11,375 nucleotides of DNA, taken from Alphaproteobacteria bacterium UBA7691 (GTDB lineage Bacteria > Pseudomonadota > Alphaproteobacteria > Ferrovibrionales > Ferrovibrionaceae). The stretch's first letter is position 1. The number at the start of each line of letters is the position of its first letter. The notes below the pieces were generated by a model. The model searched no databases, was not told where the DNA came from, and saw only the letters and a list, made by a program, of their open reading frames with translations. The position numbers and the translations under genes are program-made. This document shows positions 6,773 to 11,375 of the stretch, piece by piece. Where the stretch lies: contig DLGP01000053.1 of assembly GCA_002482765.1 (NCBI GenBank), forward strand, positions 447 to 11,821, written 5' to 3'.

Positions 6773-6783
6773 GCTGCCATATG
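6755..6783 (+). promoter_or_regulatory. Candidate sigma70 promoter for the helicase gene
   Basis: TTGACT (6755-6760; 5 of 6 to the -35 consensus), 17-nt spacer, CATATG (6778-6783; 3 of 6) preceded by TGC, an extended -10 element. The predicted start near 6790 implies a leader of roughly 210 nt before the TTG start at 7001. The left arm of the inverted repeat contains most of the -35 and the right arm fills the end of the spacer. Confidence 0.4.
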
Positions 6784-6790
6784 CAGCACA

Positions 6791-7000
6791 TCGGCGCCCG
6801 AAGCGGGTGCCGGCCAGCGGCTGCCAGGCCGCGTGAACGTTCCCTGTATTGCTTCACTGCGGATCGTCCTGCCCGGCGCCCTTCATCCTTCATCATACGA
6901 CCCAGGTCACGCGGGGCGTTTTCATCCCCCGCCGCCGTGCATTTTGCATGGCTGCGTAACCGTATGCGCCATGGCGCTGCGGCCCTTAAAGGATTCTGTT
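6791..7000 (+). other. Probable long 5' leader of the helicase mRNA, no gene seen
   Basis: The rest of the 320-nt gap (6681-7000) holds no convincing gene. The helicase frame stays open through it, but the translated sequence is proline/cysteine-rich without family resemblance and lies ahead of the first helicase motif. A short hairpin, GCGGC-6 nt-GCCGC at 6817-6832, and a small CTTCAT duplication at 6881-6892 are present; neither is compelling alone. Long leaders are known for cold-shock genes, including some encoding DEAD-box helicases, so thermoregulation is a reasonable guess, not a finding. I recognise no riboswitch. Confidence 0.35.
6988..6993 (+). promoter_or_regulatory. Ribosome binding site that selects a TTG start for the helicase
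   Basis: AAAGGA, 7 nt before the in-frame TTG at 7001. The only nearby ATG (6971) has no ribosome site ahead of it. Confidence 0.6.
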
Positions 7001-8551
7001 TTGACCACTACCAGCGTAAGCTTCACCGATCTCGGCCTTGCCGCCCCCCTGCTGCAAGCCTTGGCCGCCAGCCCCTATAAAACCCCCACCCCGATCCAGG
7101 CCCAGGCGATTCCCTATGTGATGCAGGGCCGCGATCTGCTCGGCATTGCACAGACCGGCACCGGCAAGACCGCCGCCTTTGCGCTGCCGATCCTGCATCG
7201 CCTGGCGCAAGCCGGCCCGGATGGCCGCCGCCCGCGCGCGCAGCCGAAATCCTGCCGTGTGCTGGTGCTCAGCCCGACCCGCGAATTGGCGAGCCAGATC
7301 GCCGAGCGTTTCCGCTTTTATGGCGAAAAGCTTGGCGTCAGCGTTGCCATTGTTTTCGGCGGCGTTTCCCCCGGCCCGCAGATCAAGCAGCTCAGCCAGG
7401 GCGTTGACGTGCTGGTGGCCACGCCGGGCCGCCTGCTGGATCACACCGGCAGCCGCCATATCCGCCTTGATCTGACCGAGATTGTGGTGCTGGACGAGGC
7501 CGACCAGATGTTCGACATGGGCTTTGTGCAGCCGATCCGCAAGATCGCCGCGCAATTGCCCAAGCAGCGCCAGAGCCTGTTTTTCTCGGCCACCATGCCG
7601 GACGACATCGCCCAGCTTGCCGCCGGTTTCCTGCGCGATCCGATGCGCGTGGCGGTAACCCCGGTGGCAGCCACTGCCGACCGCGTTGAGCAGAAGGTGA
7701 TCCATGTTGACACTGCCGCCAAGCGCACACTGCTGAGCGAATTGCTCAAGGATGATGCGATCTATCGCACGCTGATCTTCACCCGCACCAAGCGCGGCGC
7801 CGACCGCGTTGCCAAGCACTTGGTGGGCAGCGGCGTGGAAGCGGCTGCTATCCACGGCAACAAATCGCAGGGCCAGCGCGAGCGCGCCCTGGAAGGTTTC
7901 CGCGCCGGCAAGGTGCGCGCCCTGGTTGCCACCGATATTGCAGCGCGTGGCATTGATATTCCGGAAGTGACGCATGTCATCAATTATGAACTGCCGAACA
8001 TCCCGGAATCCTATGTGCATCGCATCGGCCGCACCGCGCGCGCCGGCCGCGCCGGCATTGCCATTGCTTTCTGTGATCAGGAAGAACGCGCCTACCTGCG
8101 TGATATCGAACGCCTGATCAAGCAGAAGATCCCGGCCGAAGACCGGCGCGGCAGCATTGCCGTGACCGAGGAAGCCGATGCCCCGCGCCCGGCGCATGGT
8201 CATCGCCAGGGCCAGAAGCCGGGCCAGCGCCAGGGCCAGGGTGGTCGCCCGCAGGGTCATGGCGGCGGTCATCATGGCAACCGCCATCAGGATGGTGGCC
8301 ATCATGCCGGGGGCCGTTCGCAGGGCCAACGTCAGGACGGCGCCCGGCATCAGGATGGCGCCGCCAAGCGCCCCGATGGCCAACGCCCGCAGCAGGCCGG
8401 TGCCAGGCCGCAGGGTGGTCAGCCGAACCGCAGCGGCCAGCCGCAGCGTTCTGCCGGCCAGCATGCCGGCGGCCAGCGTTCCAATAATGGTCAGCGTTCC
8501 GGCGGTCAGCGCTCCGGTGGCCAGCAGCAGCGCAGCGGCACACGCGGCTGA
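7001..8551 (+). CDS. DEAD-box ATP-dependent RNA helicase (RhlE-type) with long disordered tail
   Basis: A 516-residue superfamily-2 RNA helicase that unwinds or remodels RNA in degradosome, ribosome assembly or cold adaptation roles. All motifs are present: FTDLGL then Q motif PTPIQ (Q33), motif I AQTGTGKT (50-57), PTRELA, TPGRLLD, DEAD (165-168), SAT (196-198), IFTRTK, ATDIAARGIDIP and HRIGRTARAG (340-349). From about residue 393 a tail of some 120 residues is almost only Gly, Gln, Arg, His, Pro, Ser, Ala and Asp, with short repeats such as HQDG and GGQRS; it is probably disordered and binds RNA. TTG 7001 is preferred over ATG 6971 because AAAGGA precedes it at 7 nt and the protein then starts TTTSVSFTDLGL, like RhlE relatives. 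RhlE is the best family guess but RhlE, DeaD/CsdA and SrmB-like proteins overlap, so no symbol is given. Confidence 0.93.
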   Translation: MTTTSVSFTDLGLAAPLLQALAASPYKTPTPIQAQAIPYVMQGRDLLGIAQTGTGKTAAFALPILHRLAQAGPDGRRPRAQPKSCRVLVLSPTRELASQIAERFRFYGEKLGVSVAIVFGGVSPGPQIKQLSQGVDVLVATPGRLLDHTGSRHIRLDLTEIVVLDEADQMFDMGFVQPIRKIAAQLPKQRQSLFFSATMPDDIAQLAAGFLRDPMRVAVTPVAATADRVEQKVIHVDTAAKRTLLSELLKDDAIYRTLIFTRTKRGADRVAKHLVGSGVEAAAIHGNKSQGQRERALEGFRAGKVRALVATDIAARGIDIPEVTHVINYELPNIPESYVHRIGRTARAGRAGIAIAFCDQEERAYLRDIERLIKQKIPAEDRRGSIAVTEEADAPRPAHGHRQGQKPGQRQGQGGRPQGHGGGHHGNRHQDGGHHAGGRSQGQRQDGARHQDGAAKRPDGQRPQQAGARPQGGQPNRSGQPQRSAGQHAGGQRSNNGQRSGGQRSGGQQQRSGTRG

Positions 8552-8560
8552 CACCCGATA

Positions 8561-8589
8561 CCGGGCCGCACTTGCGGCGGCCCGGCTTT
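8561..8589 (+). terminator. Terminator-like hairpin after the helicase gene
   Basis: CCGGGCCGC (8561-8569) pairs perfectly with GCGGCCCGG (8577-8585) around a 7-nt loop, followed by CTTTCCTT, a broken T-rich run. It begins 9 nt after the helicase TGA and ends 22 nt before the methyltransferase ATG. The very stable stem supports intrinsic termination or 3'-end protection; the poor T run suggests leaky termination, so the next gene may be expressed by read-through. Confidence 0.55.
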
Positions 8590-8607
8590 CCTTGCTAAGC
8601 ACAAGCC

Positions 8608-9420
8608 ATGCGCGAAGCCAACGCCGTGAAGCTCGTTACCAGCGCCGCCAATCCGGCGATCAAGCTGGTGCGCGCGCTGGACGACAAAAAACATCGCCGC
8701 GAGACCGGGCTCTATGTGGCCGAGGGGCTGCGCACGGCATTAACTGCTGCCGAGCAGAATGTGTGGCCCGAAACGCTGATCTTCAGCAGCGAATTGAAGC
8801 AGCATCCCAAATTACGTGCCTATCTTGATCGCTGCCTGGCGCGCGGCATTGATTGCATCGAAGCCAGCAACCAGGCGATGGAAAAAATCGCCCGGCGCGA
8901 TAATCCGCAGGGCGTGGTGGGCATCTACCGCGCCGGCTGGAGCCGGCTGGAGGATTTTAGCCTCACGCCGCAATCCTGCCTGATTGCGCTGCAAATGATC
9001 CGCGATCCCGGCAATCTGGGCACCATCATGCGCACCGCCGATGCGGTGGGCGCCGCCGGCATTGTGCTGATCGACGAATGCTGTGACCCGTTTTCCATCG
9101 AAGCCGTGCGCGCTTCGATGGGTTCGATCTTTGCCGTGAAACTGGCCAAGGCGCGCTTCGCCGATTTTAATGCCTGGCGCCAGCCGCTGGGCGGCATGCT
9201 GGTGGGCACATCGCTGCGCGCTTCCGAGGATTACCGCAAGCTGGATTATCGCGGCCCGGTTTTCCTGATGATGGGCAATGAGCAGGCCGGCCTGCCCAGG
9301 GAATATGAAGATGCCTGCGACGCCCGGGTGCGCATCCCGATGCGCGGCACAGCCGACTCGCTGAATGTAGCTGTCGCCACCGCTATCGTGCTTTACGAAA
9401 TCAACCGCGCGACGCTCTAA
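8608..9420 (+). CDS. TrmH/SpoU-family RNA 2'-O-methyltransferase
   Basis: A 270-residue cytoplasmic SPOUT enzyme that uses S-adenosylmethionine to methylate a ribose 2'-OH in rRNA or tRNA. Seen: an N-terminal substrate-binding domain starting VKLVTSAANPAIKLVRALDDKKHRR with YVAEGLRTAL (33-42), then the knotted catalytic domain with motif 1 IRDPGNLGTIMRTADA (131-146; N136, R142), motif 2 LMMGNEQAGLP (220-230; E225) and motif 3 IPMRGTADSLNVAVATAIVLYE (243-264; S251, N253). All expected catalytic and knot residues are present. The ATG at 8608 gives the usual start; the ribosome site is weak. It follows the helicase by 56 nt across a terminator-like hairpin. Its stop codon overlaps that of the convergent dehydrogenase gene. 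The layout is like RlmB/TsnR-type 23S rRNA enzymes, but the target nucleotide cannot be told from sequence. Confidence 0.93.
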   Translation: MREANAVKLVTSAANPAIKLVRALDDKKHRRETGLYVAEGLRTALTAAEQNVWPETLIFSSELKQHPKLRAYLDRCLARGIDCIEASNQAMEKIARRDNPQGVVGIYRAGWSRLEDFSLTPQSCLIALQMIRDPGNLGTIMRTADAVGAAGIVLIDECCDPFSIEAVRASMGSIFAVKLAKARFADFNAWRQPLGGMLVGTSLRASEDYRKLDYRGPVFLMMGNEQAGLPREYEDACDARVRIPMRGTADSLNVAVATAIVLYEINRATL

Positions 9421-10346
9421 TAACCGACCGACAAATCGACGATGCGGGCCAGCGGGCGGCCTTCGCGGCAGCGCCGGATGTTGTCCACAATCTGCGGCAC
9501 CACCAGCACCGGAATACTGTCGGCGGCATTATGCGGCGTCACTGTCACCTTCGGATGGGTCCAGAACGGGTGCTGCTCAGGCAACGGTTCCTCGGCAAAC
9601 ACATCCAGCGTGGCGCCGGAGAGATAATCGTTATCCAGCGCATGCAGCAGATCGGCTTCCACCACATGGCCGCCGCGCCCGGCATTGATCACATGCGCGC
9701 CACGCGGCAACAGGCTGATGCTGCGCCGGCTGATGATGCCACGGGTTTCCGGCGTCAACGGCAGCAGGCAGACCAGCACATTGCAATGGCGCAGAAAACC
9801 TTCCAGTTGATCATCGCCATGGAAACTGGCCACGCCATCGATGGCCTTCAGCCGCCGGCTCCAGCCCACCACCTGAAAATCAAAATCGAGCAGCCGTTTC
9901 GCCGCCACGGCACCTAGCGCACCCATGCCCATGATGCCGATGGTGCGATCCTTGGCATCCACCGGCGGCAGCCATTTCCAGGTGCGGTTCCGCTGGTTGA
10001 ATTGCATCGCCTGCATCTGGCGATGAAAGCGCAGCACATGCAGCACCACATATTCGGCCATGCCATTGGCCAGGCCGGCATCCACCACACGCGCCAGCGG
10101 CACTTGGCGCGGATAGCTGTTATCGGCCAGGATGCCATCCACCCCGGCGCCAAAACTATGCACAAATTTCAGATTGCGGAAGCCGGCCAGGAAACCGGCC
10201 GGCGGCTTCCACACCAGCGCCATGTCGATTTCGTCGGCATTGCCGATTTCGGGATAAACCCGCACATCCAGGTCAGGCAATTGCTGCCGCAGGGTTTCCG
10301 CCCAATCCTCGGCATCATGGATCGGCGTATAGATCAGCAAGGCCAT
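9417..10346 (-). CDS. ghrA: NAD(P)-dependent D-2-hydroxyacid dehydrogenase, glyoxylate/hydroxypyruvate reductase A-like
   Basis: A 309-residue cytoplasmic dehydrogenase of the D-2-hydroxyacid family; GhrA-type enzymes reduce glyoxylate to glycolate and hydroxypyruvate to glycerate. Seen: an N-terminal catalytic half with FVHSFGAGVDGIL (61-73), the nucleotide-binding motif GIMGMGALGAVAAKRL (137-152), GWSRR after the second strand (161-165), and the catalytic set R224 (INAGRGGHVVEADLL), E253 (DVFAEEPLP) and H272 (TPHNAA). GWSRR, with basic residues where NAD-specific enzymes often have an acid, suggests NADP preference. Length matches GhrA (about 310). It starts 8 nt after the yejF stop, with GAGGA roughly 12 nt before the ATG, so it is probably the downstream gene of a peptide-transport operon. 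Its TAG overlaps by 4 nt with the convergent methyltransferase stop. The true substrate could be another 2-oxoacid. Confidence 0.88.
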   Translation of the reverse strand: MALLIYTPIHDAEDWAETLRQQLPDLDVRVYPEIGNADEIDMALVWKPPAGFLAGFRNLKFVHSFGAGVDGILADNSYPRQVPLARVVDAGLANGMAEYVVLHVLRFHRQMQAMQFNQRNRTWKWLPPVDAKDRTIGIMGMGALGAVAAKRLLDFDFQVVGWSRRLKAIDGVASFHGDDQLEGFLRHCNVLVCLLPLTPETRGIISRRSISLLPRGAHVINAGRGGHVVEADLLHALDNDYLSGATLDVFAEEPLPEQHPFWTHPKVTVTPHNAADSIPVLVVPQIVDNIRRCREGRPLARIVDLSVGY

Positions 10347-10354
10347 GGTTTTGT

Positions 10355-11375
10355 CTATCCTCGCACGGCATGTTCATGCGTCACCGCCAGATCAAAGGCG
10401 GCAGCGATCAGGGCGCGGGTATAATCGGTTTCCGGCGCGCTGAACAGCTTTGCTGCGGCACCCTGCTCCACCACGCGGCCATCCTTCATCACCAGCACCC
10501 GATCCGCCAACGCCCGCACCACACGCAAATCATGGCTGATGAACAGATAGGCCAAGCCGCGCTTCTGTTGCAAATCACGCAGCAGATCAACAATCTGCGC
10601 CTGCACGCTCATATCCAGCGCCGAGGTTGGCTCATCCAGCACCACAAAGCGCGGCTCCAGCACCATGGCGCGCGCAATGGCGATGCGCTGGCGCTGGCCG
10701 CCGCTGAATTCATGCGGATAACGGTCCATGCTGGCCGGATCGAGTCCCACTTCGGCCAAGGCAGCCGCCACCCGCTCGCGCCGCTCGGCCTCGCTGCCGG
10801 CAGCGCCGTTTCGGCCCGGCAGGCCATGCACACGCAAACCTTCTTCAACGATCTGGAATACCGACAGGCGCGGGCTGAGGCTGGAAAACGGATCCTGGAA
10901 CACCACCTGGATTTCGCGCCGCAGCGGCCGCATGTCGGCCCAGGTCAGGCCCTGCAAGTCGCGCTCGCCATAGCGGATGCGGCCGGTTGATTTCTGCAAG
11001 CGCAGCAAGGCATAGCCCAAAGTGGATTTGCCCGAGCCGCTTTCGCCCACCACACCCAGGGTTTCGCCGGCGCGGATTGTGATGTCGATACCATCCACCG
11101 CTTTGATATGGCCGATGGTGCGGCGGAACAGCCCGGCCTTGATCGGAAACCACACCTTGACCTGTTCGGCGCGCAGCACCGGCGCAGCATCTTCGGCCGG
11201 GCTGGCCGGCTTGCCCTTCGGCTCGGCGGCCAACAGCTTGCGCGTATAGGCATGCGCCGGCGCGGCAAACACCTCGGCCACCGATCCGGCTTCAACGATA
11301 TGCCCCTGGGTCATCACACCCACCCGGTCGGCGAATTTGCGCACGATGGTCAGGTCATGCGTGATCAGCAGGATC
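10355..11375 (-). CDS. yejF: Double-ATPase subunit of peptide/microcin C-type ABC importer, YejF (partial, N-terminus off the right edge)
   Basis: The C-terminal 339 residues of a two-domain ABC ATPase that powers YejABEF-type uptake of peptides (microcin C in E. coli) at the inner membrane. The window opens inside the end of the first ATPase domain, at its H-loop (ILLITHDLTIVRKFADRV), followed by the oligopeptide-type tail AHAYTRKLL. After a linker the second domain begins at VKVWFPIKAGLFRRTIGHIK and carries Walker A GESGSGKST (11021-11047), Q-loop VVFQDPFSSLSPRL, signature FSGGQRQRIA, Walker B FVVLDEPTSALD and H-loop FISHDLRVVRALADRV, all intact. The fused layout and the stretches VVFQDP-SSL-PRL-V-QI-EEGLRVH are very like E. 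coli YejF; GsiA-like double ATPases are the alternative. The GTG at 11344 is internal, not the start. The permease and binding-protein genes (yejA, B, E) would be expected just right of the window. Confidence 0.9.
   Translation of the reverse strand, partial: ILLITHDLTIVRKFADRVGVMTQGHIVEAGSVAEVFAAPAHAYTRKLLAAEPKGKPASPAEDAAPVLRAEQVKVWFPIKAGLFRRTIGHIKAVDGIDITIRAGETLGVVGESGSGKSTLGYALLRLQKSTGRIRYGERDLQGLTWADMRPLRREIQVVFQDPFSSLSPRLSVFQIVEEGLRVHGLPGRNGAAGSEAERRERVAAALAEVGLDPASMDRYPHEFSGGQRQRIAIARAMVLEPRFVVLDEPTSALDMSVQAQIVDLLRDLQQKRGLAYLFISHDLRVVRALADRVLVMKDGRVVEQGAAAKLFSAPETDYTRALIAAAFDLAVTHEHAVRG

Larger units (their letters stand above)
6743..6784. promoter_or_regulatory. Inverted repeat in the divergent promoter region (candidate operator or RNA hairpin)
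   Basis: GCAGCTTGA (6750-6758) and TCAAGCTGC (6769-6777) are perfect 9-bp inverted arms around a 10-nt centre. Beyond a 2x2 mismatch the symmetry resumes with GCAT (6743-6746) against ATGC (6781-6784) plus a possible G-U pair. It lies between the divergent isomerase-like and helicase genes and overlaps the best promoter candidates on both strands, as expected for a dimeric repressor or activator site. No regulator gene is present in the window to link to it. Confidence 0.55.

Noticed and set aside
6817..6832. GCGGC-6 nt-GCCGC hairpin in the helicase leader
   Set aside because: A 5-bp GC hairpin is expected by chance in DNA this GC-rich, and no T run or conserved element follows.
6755..7000. 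82-codon N-terminal extension of the helicase frame
   Set aside because: The extension is unlike DEAD-box N-termini, overlaps the inverted repeat and promoter candidates, and a ribosome site favours TTG 7001.
8200..8540. Short repeats in the helicase tail as a possible tandem-repeat or CRISPR-like array
   Set aside because: The repeats are irregular, in frame and explained by a low-complexity protein tail; there are no constant repeats with equal spacers.
6986..8602. A 538-codon open frame on the minus strand across the helicase gene
   Set aside because: It is antisense to a helicase with all motifs intact, its translation is Ala/Gly/Leu-rich without family resemblance, and it reflects GC-biased codons in the real gene rather than a second gene.

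Overview
The window is high-GC (low-to-mid 60s % by eye), densely packed bacterial chromosome. Codon use, the NCC/GGC-rich style and gene content (HCCA-isomerase-like thioredoxin fold protein, RhlE-type helicase with a long low-complexity tail, YejF, PPK2, DauA-like oxidase) point to an alphaproteobacterium, probably of the Rhodospirillales type; the genus cannot be named from the sequence alone. I see no tRNA, rRNA, CRISPR array, insertion sequence, integrase, phage gene, toxin-antitoxin pair or defence module, and base composition is even throughout. This looks like ordinary core and near-core chromosome; I did not find an undescribed system.

Layout, left to right. (1) 1-591, minus, cut by the window edge: N-terminal part of an FAD-dependent D-amino-acid dehydrogenase/oxidase (DauA-like). 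(2) 737-1711, plus, divergent from it: a membrane-anchored periplasmic sensor (dCache-like) with no output domain. (3) 1715-3357, minus: a two-gene unit, pirin then PPK2 polyphosphate kinase, 5 nt apart, with a candidate promoter in the 73-nt gap upstream. (4) 3431-6680, minus: a three-gene unit made of an HCCA-isomerase/kappa-GST-like DsbA-fold protein and two different MFS transporters (a 12-helix type, then a DHA2/MdtD-like efflux pump). (5) 6681-7000: a 320-nt divergent regulatory region with a 9-bp-arm inverted repeat whose two arms each contribute a -35-like TTGA, giving candidate overlapping divergent promoters. (6) 7001-9420, plus: a DEAD-box RNA helicase (likely TTG start, long Gly/Gln/Arg/His tail), a terminator-like hairpin, then a TrmH/SpoU-family RNA 2'-O-methyltransferase. 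(7) 9417-11375, minus: a GhrA-like 2-hydroxyacid dehydrogenase immediately downstream of the C-terminal two-thirds or so of yejF, the double-ATPase subunit of a peptide/microcin C-type ABC importer, which runs off the right edge.

Functional themes: peptide and amino-acid use (YejF, DauA-like, GhrA-like), export and detoxification (isomerase-like protein plus two MFS pumps), stress and energy storage (PPK2, pirin), and RNA metabolism (helicase plus RNA methyltransferase). The helicase and methyltransferase are the only pair with an obvious shared theme; the others are linked mainly by tight spacing on the same strand. Genes are packed so closely that both convergent pairs nearly or actually overlap at their stop codons (3-nt gap at 1712-1714; 4-nt overlap at 9417-9420).
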